Assembly: GCA_030740315.1 (NCBI GenBank)
Contig: JASLXN010000016.1
Location: forward strand, 1-16,492
Source of the DNA: Dehalococcoidia bacterium
GTDB lineage: Bacteria > Chloroflexota > Dehalococcoidia > JACVQG01 > JAHKAY01
Reading direction: 5' to 3'
Length of the DNA stretch: 16,492 nucleotides
The notes under the pieces were generated by a model that was not told where the DNA came from, made no database searches, and worked only from the letters and a program-made list of their open reading frames with translations. This document shows, piece by piece, positions 1 to 7,507 of the stretch; the stretch's first letter is position 1, and every line of letters begins with the position of its first letter. Position numbers and translations under genes: made by a program.

Positions 1-290
1 TAGAGACGTGCCTCTATGCTGATGTGGATGTCCTCGCGCTCCATGGAGAAGAGGTACTCCCCCCGTTCAATCTCCCCCCGGATGGAGGCCAGGGCGGTGG
101 TGATAAGCTCAGCCTCCCGGACGGTGATGATGCCCTGACGGGCCAGCATGCGGGCGTGGGCCACGCTGCCGGCGATGTCCTCCCGGTAGAGCCTCCGGTC
201 AAAGCCGAGGGAGGCCACGAAGTGTTTGATGCTACTCTCCTCGCTCAAAGACCCCCTATCCATACCAGCGCCCGGGCGGCTATCTGTCAT
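1..290 (-). CDS. argH: Argininosuccinate lyase, N-terminal part (cut by window edge)
   Basis: The encoded enzyme would split argininosuccinate into arginine and fumarate, the last step of arginine synthesis, in the cytoplasm. Only about the first 96 residues are present; the gene runs off the left edge. The visible part reads like the ArgH N-terminal domain: 'SLGFDRRLYREDIAGSVAHA', then 'ARMLARQGIIT', then 'EDIHISIEARL', the conserved EDIH segment. The usual N-terminal WGGRF motif is degenerate here (DRGSL). I chose the ATG at 290 because GGGAGGAGG lies just before it, although the spacing is short. It overlaps the end of argG by 11 bases, so translation is probably coupled. The in-frame ATG at 263 is an alternative without a ribosome binding site. 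The family call is firm; the start is not. Confidence 0.9.
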   Translation of the reverse strand, partial: MTDSRPGAGMDRGSLSEESSIKHFVASLGFDRRLYREDIAGSVAHARMLARQGIITVREAELITTALASIRGEIERGEYLFSMEREDIHISIEARL

Positions 291-1485
291 CCTCCTCCCG
301 GAGCTGGGACTGGGCCTGTACTTTCAATGGCAGGCCCCACAGGTGAATGAAGCCCGAGGCCGCCGATTGGTCGAACTCATCGCCCTTATCATAGGTGGCC
401 AGCCCGTGATTGTATAGCGAATGGGGCGCGCGGCGGCCCACCACGGTGGCGGCACCCTTGAGGAGCTTCACCCTCACCTTGCCGGAGACGAAGCGCTGGG
501 TGCTCTCCACATAGGCATCCAGGTCATGGCGCATGGCGGAGAACCACAGCCCATCGTAGATAAGTGCGGCGTACTCCTGGGCCACCCCCTCCTTGAAACG
601 GAGCTGCTGGCGGGAGAGGGTCAGGCTCTCCAGGGCGGCATGGGCCTGGAGGAGCACCGTGGCCGCCGGAGCCTCGTAGACCTCGCGGGACTTGATGCCC
701 ACCAGGCGGTCCTCTATATGGTCAATGCGGCCCACCCCGTGCTCCCCGGCCAGGGTGTTCAGCTCTGTTAGAAGTGCGGAAGCGCCCCTCTCCCGGCCGT
801 CAAGCAGCGCCGGCACCCCCTGCTCAAAGCCGATTTCCACATATACGGGCTGTTCGGGGGCCGCAGTGACGGAGCGGGTCCAGGAATAGGCGTCCTCCGG
901 GGGCTCGGCCCAGGGGTCCTCCAGGACGCCGCACTCGATGCTGCGCCCCCACAGGTTCTCGTCCGTGGAGTAGGGGCTGGACACGGTGACGGGGACCGGG
1001 ATATCCCGCTCCCGGGCGTAGTGGATGGTCTCCTCGCGGGTCATACCCCACTCCCGGGCGGGGGCCACCACCTTAAGTTGGGGGGCCAGGGCGGCTAGGC
1101 TTACCTCAAAGCGGACCTGGTCGTTGCCCTTGCCGGTGCAGCCGTGGGCCACGGCGGTAGCCGCCTCTTCCATGGCCACCTCCGCCAGCAGGCTGGCTAT
1201 CAGCGGCCGGCCCAGGGCGGTGGCCAGGGGGTACTGCCCCTGGTAGACGGCCCCGGCCTTGAGGGCGGGGAAGACATACGAGCGCGCGAATAGCTCGCCG
1301 GCATCCACTACCTCGGCCTTGACCGCGCCCACCTCCAGGGCCTTCTCCCGCACCCCGGCCACATCCTTGCCGCCCAGGTCAATGGTGAGGGTGACAACAT
1401 CGTAGCCGTACTTCTCTTTGAGCCAGCGGATGGCGACGGATGTATCCAGCCCGCCGCTGTATGCCAGGACCACTCTTTCAGCCAA
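280..1485 (-). CDS. argG: Argininosuccinate synthase
   Basis: This enzyme joins citrulline and aspartate using ATP to form argininosuccinate, the penultimate step of arginine synthesis. The 401-residue length is normal for the family. The PP-loop ATP-binding motif AYSGGLDTS is at residues 8-16, GCTGKGNDQVRFE at 115-127, and YSTDENLWGRS at about 172-182. All three are family hallmarks. The start codon is TTG at 1485-1483, immediately after the argD stop codon, with AGGGGGAG a few bases upstream inside the end of argD. Starting there gives the standard N-terminus just ahead of the PP-loop, while a later start would remove it. The gene sits between argD and argH in what looks like one transcript. 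Confidence 0.97.
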   Translation of the reverse strand: MAERVVLAYSGGLDTSVAIRWLKEKYGYDVVTLTIDLGGKDVAGVREKALEVGAVKAEVVDAGELFARSYVFPALKAGAVYQGQYPLATALGRPLIASLLAEVAMEEAATAVAHGCTGKGNDQVRFEVSLAALAPQLKVVAPAREWGMTREETIHYARERDIPVPVTVSSPYSTDENLWGRSIECGVLEDPWAEPPEDAYSWTRSVTAAPEQPVYVEIGFEQGVPALLDGRERGASALLTELNTLAGEHGVGRIDHIEDRLVGIKSREVYEAPAATVLLQAHAALESLTLSRQQLRFKEGVAQEYAALIYDGLWFSAMRHDLDAYVESTQRFVSGKVRVKLLKGAATVVGRRAPHSLYNHGLATYDKGDEFDQSAASGFIHLWGLPLKVQAQSQLREEDDR

Positions 1486-2688
1486 CTATCTCCCCCTCTC
1501 CGCCAGCACGGCCTTCAGCACGGCCAGGGCCCGGTCCACCACCGCCTCGGTGGCGATAAGGGGCGGCATGAAGCGGATGAGGTTGGGCCGGATTCGGTTG
1601 AGCAGCAGGCCCCTCTGCATACACGCCACCTGCACCTCCTCGGCGATGTCCTCGTTAAACTCCAGGGCCAGCAGCAGCCCCCAACCCCGTGCCCCTGCCA
1701 CCACCGGCAGGGGGTCTCGGAGGTCGTTGAGGCGATCCAGGAAGTAGTCCCCCACGCGGCAGGCCTGTCCGGGAATATCGTTCTCCAGCATGTGGCTAAC
1801 TGTGGCGTAGGCGGCGGCGCAGGCCAGGGGGTTGCCGCCGAAGGTGTGGGCGTGGTCGCCGGGGGAGAGCACAGCGCAGCTCTCTTTGGCCAGTAAGGCG
1901 CCGATGACCACCCCGCTGGCCATTCCTTTGGCCAGGGTTATCACATCCGGCTCAATGCCCAACTGCTGGTATCCCCACAGGGTGCCGGTGCGGCCCAGCC
2001 CCGTCTGCACCTCATCCAGGATGAGCAGCAGGCCCTGCTCATCGCACCACCGGCGCACTGCGGGGAAGTAATCGAGGTCGGGCACATTGACGCCGCCCTC
2101 CCCCTGGAGGGGTTCCAGCATCACGGCACAGGTGTTATCCGTGGTGGCCTTTTTGAGGGCGGCGATATCGTTGTAGGGCACATGGGTAAAGCCCTCGGGA
2201 AGGGGGGTGAAAGGGACCTGGTACTTAGGCTGGCCGGTGGCGGCCACCATGGCCAGGGTGCGGCCGTGAAAGGAGCTGAGGGCAGTGATGACCTCGTAGG
2301 CCCCGTTGCGGTGCAGCTTGCCGTATTTGCGGGCCACCTTTACCGCCCCCTCGTTGGCCTCGGCTCCGCTGTTGCTGAAGAAGGCCTTGTCCAGGCAGCT
2401 ATTCTCCACCAGCAGGCGGGCCAGTTGCACCTGGGGGATGGTGTAGAACTGGTTGGAGACATGGATAAGGGTGGCCGCCTGCTCCCGCAGGGCGTTGACG
2501 GTGACCGGGGGGCAGTGCCCCAGTGAGTTGACGGCCCAGCCGCCCACGAAGTCCAGGTACTCGCGGCCTTGGTCGTCCCACACCAGACACCCCTCACCCC
2601 GCACCAGGGTCAGGGGCAGCCGTGACCCGGCCATGGGCATCATGTATTGTTGGCATAGCCTCTGCCAGTCGGTCTCAGTCACCCTCAC
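1486..2688 (-). CDS. argD: Acetylornithine aminotransferase
   Basis: This is a fold-type I PLP aminotransferase, expected to convert N-acetylglutamate semialdehyde to N-acetylornithine. It has 400 residues, the usual length. FSNSGAEANE is at 104-113, EPLQGEGG at 192-199, LILDEVQTGLGRTG at 222-235 with the cofactor Asp at 225, and TLAKGMASG with the Schiff-base Lys at 254. HTFGGNPLAC is at 281-290. The start shown is GTG at 2688. A second GTG at 2682 is equally possible, because the first codons run into a palindromic repeat (2696-2721) that covers the normal ribosome binding site position. The gene abuts argG downstream. Its substrate could also be succinyl-ornithine or another omega-amino acid, but the neighbours favour acetylornithine. 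Confidence 0.95.
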   Translation of the reverse strand: MRVTETDWQRLCQQYMMPMAGSRLPLTLVRGEGCLVWDDQGREYLDFVGGWAVNSLGHCPPVTVNALREQAATLIHVSNQFYTIPQVQLARLLVENSCLDKAFFSNSGAEANEGAVKVARKYGKLHRNGAYEVITALSSFHGRTLAMVAATGQPKYQVPFTPLPEGFTHVPYNDIAALKKATTDNTCAVMLEPLQGEGGVNVPDLDYFPAVRRWCDEQGLLLILDEVQTGLGRTGTLWGYQQLGIEPDVITLAKGMASGVVIGALLAKESCAVLSPGDHAHTFGGNPLACAAAYATVSHMLENDIPGQACRVGDYFLDRLNDLRDPLPVVAGARGWGLLLALEFNEDIAEEVQVACMQRGLLLNRIRPNLIRFMPPLIATEAVVDRALAVLKAVLAERGR

Positions 2689-2695
2689 CCCCTGG

Positions 2696-2721
2696 CCCCC
2701 TCTCCCTCAAGGGAGAGGGGG
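2696..2721. repeat. Perfect palindromic repeat at the argD start
   Basis: Two 11-base arms, CCCCCTCTCCC and GGGAGAGGGGG, are separated by four bases whose outer pair can also pair. On the minus strand this hairpin lies about 8 bases before the argD GTG and contains the only purine-rich stretch that could act as its ribosome binding site. Sequences of this kind are common intergenic repeats in many environmental bacteria. Confidence 0.8.
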
Positions 2722-2867
2722 AAGAAGAATTATATTCTGGGGGACACCCCCAGGCCTCCGGCAGGAGGCTGTGCCCCCTATACTCCCGGGAGGGCCTCGA
2801 TAGGGTCTTGCACATAGGGCCCCTTCTCCCCATCTCGGTGCCTGCCCTGTCCGTGTCCACCGCTAAT

Positions 2868-2896
2868 AGGATAGGTAACGGGCGACAGGAAATCAA
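2868..2896 (-). promoter_or_regulatory. Possible argD promoter
   Basis: On the minus strand there is TTGATT (2896-2891), a 17-base spacer and TATCCT (2873-2868). This would give a leader of about 170 bases for argD. A second candidate -10, TATAAT at 2734-2729, has no recognisable -35. Either could explain separate expression of argDGH, but both are consensus matches only. Confidence 0.35.
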
Positions 2897-3059
2897 GGTG
2901 CTGGGGGTATCAATTGGTAACGGGCTCTGCATATTCGGGGCTGCCCTATCCAGCCAGGAGACAGGGCTGAATTGAGGGTATTCCTCCAGGGTTTCTGGGG
3001 GGCTGCCCCCTTAACCGTGCCGTCAGCACAGGTTATGCTGGCCTCAACTGAATAACGGG

Positions 3060-3087
3060 AAGCCCCCAGGCGGAGAAGCTGGGGCTT
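3060..3087. repeat. Hairpin downstream of argB
   Basis: The arms AAGCCCC (3060-3066) and GGGGCTT (3081-3087) pair perfectly, with an additional A-T pair inside after a one-base bulge. On the minus strand it lies about 90 bases after the argB stop and could slow or end transcription, but no T-run follows. The arm sequence also resembles hairpins at the ends of IS200/IS605-type elements; no transposase remains nearby. Confidence 0.4.
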
Positions 3088-3178
3088 GCCAAGCGTGGCT
3101 ACCTGTTGAAGCGTTCTGATAACCCCACCGGAACGCCGGGTAGGTTAGCCGCTCTGGGACGCCGTTGGTGTCACGGGG

Positions 3179-3940
3179 TTAGCCGTTTTCGCCGGCTACC
3201 GTGGTGCCCGCCATGTCCCCATCCACCTCACGTAGCAGGGCATGGGGCCGGCGGCCATCTATGATGCGGCAGGTGGCCCCGGAGCGCAGGCAGGCCTCTA
3301 TCTTGGGTAGCATCCCACCGGATGCCACCCCGGACTCCACCAGGCGGCGGGCCTCCGCGGCCGTAAGCTCCGGTATGACCTCACCACCCCGGTCCACGAT
3401 GCCGGGGACATCGGTGAGGAAGATGAGCCGCTGGGCCTTCATAGCCCGTGCAATCTCCCCGGCGGCGGTATCGGCATTGATGTTGAGGGGTGTGCCCCGA
3501 ACACAGTCAACGCCTATGGGGGCTATGACCGGGATGTAGCCCTGGCGCAGGGCGAGCCACAGCATACCGTCGTCCACCCTGGTAATCTCACCCACCTGTC
3601 CCAACTCCGGGCGGCGCACCTCCGCCTCCAGCAGGCAGGTATCTATTCCGGACAGGCCCACCGCCCGCCCCCCCCTGGCTATAAGCTGGGCCACCAGCCC
3701 CTTGTTGACGGTTCCGGCCAGCACGGCCAGCACCACCTCCAAAACAGCTTCATCAGTGACCCGCAGGCCATCCACGAAGGAGGACTGCACGCCCAGCCGG
3801 TCCAGCCAGCGGTTAATCTCCTTGCCGCCTCCGTGGACCACCACGGGGGACTCCTCCCGCCGCTGGAGGGCAGCCAGATCCTCCAGGGTGGTGTCACCCT
3901 CCCCCAGCGTGCTGCCTCCGATTTTAACTACGATTGGCAT
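3179..3940 (-). CDS. argB: Acetylglutamate kinase
   Basis: This amino-acid kinase phosphorylates N-acetylglutamate, the second step of ornithine synthesis. It has 253 residues. VVKIGGS is at 4-10, VHGGGKEI at 35-42, LRVTD at 59-63, LNINAD at 152-157, FLTDVPG at 174-180 and SGGMLPKIEA at 207-216. The protein begins almost directly with the first beta strand. It therefore lacks the N-terminal helix found in arginine-inhibited family members, which suggests that it may be insensitive to arginine (inference). The ATG at 3940 directly follows the argJ stop codon, and no ribosome binding site is visible, so translation probably depends on coupling to argJ. The C-terminal PHALLRE...GTT pattern is of the kind seen in Dehalococcoidia. 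Confidence 0.95.
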   Translation of the reverse strand: MPIVVKIGGSTLGEGDTTLEDLAALQRREESPVVVHGGGKEINRWLDRLGVQSSFVDGLRVTDEAVLEVVLAVLAGTVNKGLVAQLIARGGRAVGLSGIDTCLLEAEVRRPELGQVGEITRVDDGMLWLALRQGYIPVIAPIGVDCVRGTPLNINADTAAGEIARAMKAQRLIFLTDVPGIVDRGGEVIPELTAAEARRLVESGVASGGMLPKIEACLRSGATCRIIDGRRPHALLREVDGDMAGTTVAGENG

Positions 3941-5170
3941 CTAAGTAGTATATGCACTGTTGATAGTAACATAGTCAGGTGTCAGGTCGCAGCCCCAGGC
4001 GGTGGCGGACTCCGCACCCATGTTGAGGGCCACGCGGAAGACCACCTCCTTCGCCCCCAGCAGTGTGCCGGCTTCCGCCTTGTCAAAGGGGTGGGGGGTG
4101 CCGCCCCGCATCAGGCACATCTCCTGTTGCGTCCGGCTTTGGGCGGCGCTCAGGAAGATATCCAGCTTGCTTGGATTTAGGCGTGTCCTGCTGCGGCCCA
4201 GGGCGGTGGCCACCCGGCCCCAGTTGGGGTCCTGGCCGTAGACTGCGGCCTTGACCAGGTTGGAGCTGGCGATGGTATGGGCGGCGCGGCGGGCCTCCGT
4301 CGGGGAGAGAGCGCCCTCCACCCTCACCTCGATGAGGCGGGTGGCCCCCTCCCCGTCCCGGACGATGCTCACCGCCAGGTGCCGGCACACCGCCTCCAGG
4401 GCCTGGACGAAGGTCTCCCCCGCCTCCCCCCCAAGGGATGCGTTACCCGCCAGCCCGTTGGCCATAACCAGCACGGTATCGTTGGGGCTGGTATCGCCGT
4501 CCACGGTAATCATGTTGAAGGTGGTAGCTACAGCCCGGCGCAGGGCCTGCTCCAGGAACCCGGCGTCCACGGCGGCATCGGTGGTGATGAAGGCCAACAT
4601 GGTGGCCATATCCGGGTGAATCATGCCGGACCCCTTGGCGGCCCCGGCCACGGTGAAGGGTACACGCCCGATTTCGCTCTGCAGGGCTATCTCCTTGGGG
4701 ACGGTATCCGTGGTCATGATGGCGCGGGCGAAGTCGTGCCCCCCCTCCGGTAAGACCGAGACCCTTTCCAGGCCCCGTCGCACCTTGTCCATGTCCAGTC
4801 GCACGCCGACCACCCCGGTACTAGCCACGGCCACCTCCCCGGCAGCCACACCCAGCTTGGCAGCGGTAAGCCGGGTGGTGAGGATGGCGTCCTGCATGCC
4901 CTCCGGACCGGTGCAAGCGTTGGCCTGACCGGCATTGGCTACCACGGCCCGTAGCAGGCCCCGGCGGACTCGGCGGCGGGTGAGGAGGAGGGGTGCGGCC
5001 TTGATGCGGAGCGTGGTGAAGACCCCAGCTGTGGTGCAGGGGACATCGGAGTATAGCAGGGCCAGGTCAGGCCCGGTGCCGGAGGAGCGCAGGCCGCAGG
5101 CGGCGGCCCCGGCATGAAAGCCCCGTGGCGAGGTCACACTTCCGTTGGAAACAGATTCAAAAGAAGCCAC
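3941..5170 (-). CDS. argJ: Bifunctional glutamate N-acetyltransferase/ornithine acetyltransferase
   Basis: ArgJ moves the acetyl group from N-acetylornithine to glutamate, recycling it in arginine synthesis; some members also use acetyl-CoA. The precursor cleaves itself into two chains at a conserved Thr. Here KGSGMIHPDMATML is at 179-192 with the nucleophile Thr at 190. TVDGDTSPNDTV is at 222-233 and the C-terminus DYVTINSAYTT is typical. The 409 residues match the family. The start is GTG at 5170, six bases after a -10 box, so the message should begin at or next to the start codon with no ribosome binding site. Residues 1 to about 18 lie inside a dispersed repeat also found elsewhere in the window. 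argB follows with no gap. Confidence 0.95.
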   Translation of the reverse strand: MASFESVSNGSVTSPRGFHAGAAACGLRSSGTGPDLALLYSDVPCTTAGVFTTLRIKAAPLLLTRRRVRRGLLRAVVANAGQANACTGPEGMQDAILTTRLTAAKLGVAAGEVAVASTGVVGVRLDMDKVRRGLERVSVLPEGGHDFARAIMTTDTVPKEIALQSEIGRVPFTVAGAAKGSGMIHPDMATMLAFITTDAAVDAGFLEQALRRAVATTFNMITVDGDTSPNDTVLVMANGLAGNASLGGEAGETFVQALEAVCRHLAVSIVRDGEGATRLIEVRVEGALSPTEARRAAHTIASSNLVKAAVYGQDPNWGRVATALGRSRTRLNPSKLDIFLSAAQSRTQQEMCLMRGGTPHPFDKAEAGTLLGAKEVVFRVALNMGAESATAWGCDLTPDYVTINSAYTT

Positions 5171-5230
5171 TCCGCCACTATACAGTCCCGTTGGGGGGCA
5201 GTCAACAGAGTGAATGCCCTACAGCAGCGG
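5118..5230 (-). repeat. Dispersed promoter repeat, copy A (argJ)
   Basis: This copy covers the first codons of argJ, its promoter and a short stretch beyond. It shares with copy C the blocks AGCCCCGTGGC, CGTTGG, TTCCGTTGG-like and CCGCCACT, and with copy B the block TTGGGGGGCAGTCAAC. All four copies point the same way. It is the only copy whose downstream part is clearly coding DNA of a known protein. Confidence 0.75.
5177..5205 (-). promoter_or_regulatory. argJ promoter, predicted leaderless
   Basis: On the minus strand TTGACT (5205-5200), a 17-base spacer and TATAGT (5182-5177) make a strong sigma70-type promoter. The next six bases are GGCGGA and then the argJ GTG, so the expected first transcribed base is the first base of the start codon. 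Confidence 0.75.
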
Positions 5231-5260
5231 CGGAAGGGTCATCTTTGGCCATAACAGCCC

Positions 5261-5290
5261 TTGTGGAGCTCGGCAGAAATGGGCGATAAT
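5261..5290 (+). promoter_or_regulatory. Possible nitroreductase promoter
   Basis: TTGTGG (5261-5266) and GATAAT (5285-5290) are separated by 18 bases, about 44 bases ahead of the chosen start codon. The match is moderate. It is divergent from the argJ promoter. Confidence 0.35.
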
Positions 5291-5333
5291 CCAGACGGGA
5301 AATTCGTTAAGGCTACAAAACGGGAGGAGCCTG

Positions 5334-5843
5334 ATGGAGTTCGGTGGACTCATCAGCGGAAGGTACAGCGTCAGGTCGTACAGGCCAGACCCCGTAGAGG
5401 ACGAAAAGCTGCAGCAGGTGCTTGAGGCTGCACGTTTAGCGCCGACTGCGGCGAACAGGCAGCCGTTCCAAATCATCGTGGCCCACACAGAGGGTAGACA
5501 GGTCGAGCTTCAGCGCATCTACGATAGAAACTGGTTTGTGGCACCTCCCCTGCTGGTCTGCGCCTGCGGGATTCCGGCTCAGGCATGGACGCACCGGGAC
5601 GGCAAGAGCTATATGGATGTGGATGTGGCAATAGCGATGGACCATCTAATCCTGGCGGCTGCGTACCTGGGGCTGGGAACATGCTGGGTAGGTGCTTTCG
5701 ACCGGGCCGCAGCGCGAGAGGTGCTCCGCCTACCCGACGACGTGGAGCCTATCGTATTCACGCCCCTGGGCTATCCGGATGACCAGCCCAGAGAGAAGAA
5801 ACGCAGACCGCTGAATGAGCTGCTGAGGTACGAGCGCTGGTGA
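5334..5843 (+). CDS. Nitroreductase-family FMN flavoprotein
   Basis: A 169-residue cytoplasmic flavoprotein expected to use NAD(P)H to reduce nitro groups, quinones or an unknown substrate. RYSVRSYRPDPV at residues 10-21 and APTAANRQP at 36-44 are the FMN-contact motifs of the family. 'HLILAAAYLGLGTCWVGAF' is the typical helix and glycine-rich segment, and PLGYP follows near the end. The ATG at 5334 has GGGAGGAG six or so bases before it and starts exactly where the domain begins. An in-frame ATG at 5214 would add 40 residues without family resemblance, partly encoded by the repeat, and is rejected. The gene is divergent from argJ. Its true substrate cannot be read from the sequence. Confidence 0.88.
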   Translation: MEFGGLISGRYSVRSYRPDPVEDEKLQQVLEAARLAPTAANRQPFQIIVAHTEGRQVELQRIYDRNWFVAPPLLVCACGIPAQAWTHRDGKSYMDVDVAIAMDHLILAAAYLGLGTCWVGAFDRAAAREVLRLPDDVEPIVFTPLGYPDDQPREKKRRPLNELLRYERW

Positions 5844-5897
5844 AACCAGTTCTGCCCTTGTCCAGACCTGCCTCCATTCGCGGGCGATTACATCCGC

Positions 5898-5926
5898 TTG
5901 ACAATGCCATTGCTGCGGCCTAAAAT
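5898..5926 (+). promoter_or_regulatory. Promoter of the CaiB-type transferase
   Basis: A perfect TTGACA (5898-5903), a 17-base spacer and TAAAAT (5921-5926). Transcription should begin near 5933, giving a leader of about 68 bases before the ATG at 6001. Confidence 0.75.
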
Positions 5927-6000
5927 CGGCACAATACGCTGAACGGGTAGTACGTACATTCTAACTAAGCCACATCGAAGGGGCGAGGTATGAGAAGACT

Positions 6001-7215
6001 ATGAAGAGCGTTTTAGAAGGGATCCGTGTTTTAGAGTGGGCAGCGTACCATGTTGGGCCTCATGCCGCCTCCATTTTGGGGGATTTGGGGGCCGATGTAA
6101 TCAAAATTGAGGAAAAGGAACGAGGTGACCCTTTTCGAGGATACAAGCGGATTATGGGTATACCCGCCGTCAGCCCCGAGGGGGTAAACCTTCTGTTCGA
6201 AAACCACAATCGGAGCAAAAGGGCCATTAGCATAGACCTGAAAAAGACCCGCGGCAGAGAGGTTGTCTATCGCCTGGTAGGCAATGCGGATGTCTTTCTA
6301 ACCAACTTTCGTGTAGAGCCCGCTAACCGGTTGGGCATGGACTATGAGACGCTGAAGCAACATAACAAAGAGCTTATCTATGCCGGAGCATCAGGTTTCG
6401 GGCCCCAAGGGCCGGACTGTTTTTCCCCTGCGTTTGACATGGTGGGCCAGGCAAGGGCCGGCATCATGTTAGCCCAGAAGTCGTCTGAGGAGGAGCCGTT
6501 CAGCATTACAGGTCTTGGCGACCAGATGGGCGCCATAACTACCGCTTTTGGGGTCCTAGCCGCCCTCATTGGACGGGAACGCCTGGGTATAGGCCAACAG
6601 GTCAACAGCTCGCTTCTGGGATCCATGATGTGGCTCCAGGCAACAAATGTCGCATTTTCTCTCTCCACCGGCCAGGAGCTTACCCGCCGTGAAAGAAAAA
6701 AGGCTGTTAGCGCTCTGCTGAATGTCTACCAGGCTTCGGATGAGAAGTGGATTTGCCTGGGCATGGGACCTCTGGCCGACCGCTACTGGCCCTCGTTGTG
6801 CCGTGCTCTCGACATGCAGGAACTGGAAAATGACCCGCGATTTGATTGCCTGGAAAACAAAGAGAAAAACAGCGAGGAGCTTGTTGCCATCCTGGACAAT
6901 GTGTTTGCGCAGCGGCCCCGTGAGGAATGGCTCAGAGTCCTGAAGCACTGGGACCTGGTAGCCTCTCCGGTGAACACCATTTCGGACCTGCCTGACGACA
7001 CTCAAGTGCAGGAAAATGATTACATCATTGACTATGACCATCCTGTCCTGGGTAAGGTGAAGGAGCTGGGCTTCCCAGTCCGGTTGACCGAGACGCCCGC
7101 CCGGGTGAGTTCCTGCGCCCCCGCGCACGGTCAGCATACGGAGGAAGTCCTGCTGGACATCGCCGGTTATAGCTGGAATGAGATAGGGGAGCTCAAAGAC
7201 GAGGGTGTCATATAG
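6001..7215 (+). CDS. CaiB/BaiF (class III) CoA transferase
   Basis: A class III CoA transferase that moves CoA between carboxylic acids, probably for activating a substrate for catabolism. Its 404 residues match the family. The N-terminal signature 'LEGIRVLEWAAYHVGPHAAS' then 'ILGDLGADVIKIEEKERGDP' is clear. NHNRSKRAISIDLKK is at 68-82, and the segment PAFDMVGQARAG carries the catalytic Asp at 146. The C-terminal part ends with GQHTEEVLLDIAGYSWNEI, the usual closing motif. The start is ATG at 6001 with GAGAAG about five bases upstream. It has its own strong promoter and stands alone on the plus strand, converging with the 82-residue gene. The acid it uses is unknown. GC content is visibly lower than in the arginine genes, which may indicate later acquisition. 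Confidence 0.92.
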   Translation: MKSVLEGIRVLEWAAYHVGPHAASILGDLGADVIKIEEKERGDPFRGYKRIMGIPAVSPEGVNLLFENHNRSKRAISIDLKKTRGREVVYRLVGNADVFLTNFRVEPANRLGMDYETLKQHNKELIYAGASGFGPQGPDCFSPAFDMVGQARAGIMLAQKSSEEEPFSITGLGDQMGAITTAFGVLAALIGRERLGIGQQVNSSLLGSMMWLQATNVAFSLSTGQELTRRERKKAVSALLNVYQASDEKWICLGMGPLADRYWPSLCRALDMQELENDPRFDCLENKEKNSEELVAILDNVFAQRPREEWLRVLKHWDLVASPVNTISDLPDDTQVQENDYIIDYDHPVLGKVKELGFPVRLTETPARVSSCAPAHGQHTEEVLLDIAGYSWNEIGELKDEGVI

Positions 7216-7242
7216 AGGGTATCAGGGCTTCTTTATAGAGTC

Positions 7243-7491
7243 TCAGTCTACCGGGCACACGAAACCGTCCCGGACCGCCACCTGACCGGTCTGGGCCAGG
7301 GCCTCAACCGCCCCCTCAGCGAGTGTCTGGGCGCTCTTGACATCGAGGGAGGGGTCCTTAACCGTTATTCGGGACACGATGTCATCCACACTGCAGACAT
7401 TCTCGTCAACCATTATCGTCACCAAATCATGCAGGCAGCGCTCGGTGAAGTTGGCACACATGCTGTCCAGAAGGAATTTCAGCGATGTCAT
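7243..7491 (-). CDS. Small protein of unknown function (82 residues)
   Basis: I do not recognise this protein. It has 82 residues with two cysteines in the N-terminal third (MCANFTERC), another in ENVCSVDD and a fourth near the end in GFVCPVD. It has no signal peptide or membrane segment. The second half (SLDVKSAQTLAEGAVEALAQ then VAVRDGFV) reads like a helix followed by a beta hairpin, as in small winged-helix domains, but this is only an impression. The start ATG at 7491 has a GAGGGGG stretch upstream, directly after the stop of the dienelactone-hydrolase-like gene. The two are therefore probably one transcript. It ends 27 bases from the converging CoA transferase gene. Confidence 0.6.
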   Translation of the reverse strand: MTSLKFLLDSMCANFTERCLHDLVTIMVDENVCSVDDIVSRITVKDPSLDVKSAQTLAEGAVEALAQTGQVAVRDGFVCPVD

Positions 7492-7507
7492 ATGATACCC
7501 CCCCCCC

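Larger units (their letters stand above)
2689..3178. other. Gene-free gap between argB and argD, rich in palindromes
   Basis: No credible gene is seen. The argD side (2739-2795) is a block of short palindromes: GGGGG-ACA-CCCCC at 2739-2751, GCCTCC-GGCA-GGAGGC at 2754-2769 and CTCCCGGGAG at 2783-2792. The argB side (3022-3146) holds three successive hairpins: about 3022-3042 with a 7-pair stem, 3060-3087 with AAGCCCC/GGGGCTT arms, and 3121-3146 with AACC/GGTT and CCGG/CCGG pairs. The nonamer GGTTAGCCG occurs at 3143-3151 and again at 3177-3185 across the argB stop. The middle may hold a promoter for argD. Confidence 0.6.

Noticed and set aside
2675..2932. Minus-strand open frame of 85 codons ending over the argD start
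   Set aside because: Its end (SPSPLRERGPGGEG) is the typical false translation of a common palindromic repeat; no family resemblance.
3179..3940. ArgB as a LysW-linked aminoadipate or glutamate kinase (LysZ type)
   Set aside because: Motifs fit acetylglutamate kinase, argJ is adjacent and no LysW gene is seen.
5214..5333. Longer start for the nitroreductase
   Set aside because: The extra 40 residues show no family similarity and the first part is repeat sequence; the ATG at 5334 has a strong ribosome binding site.
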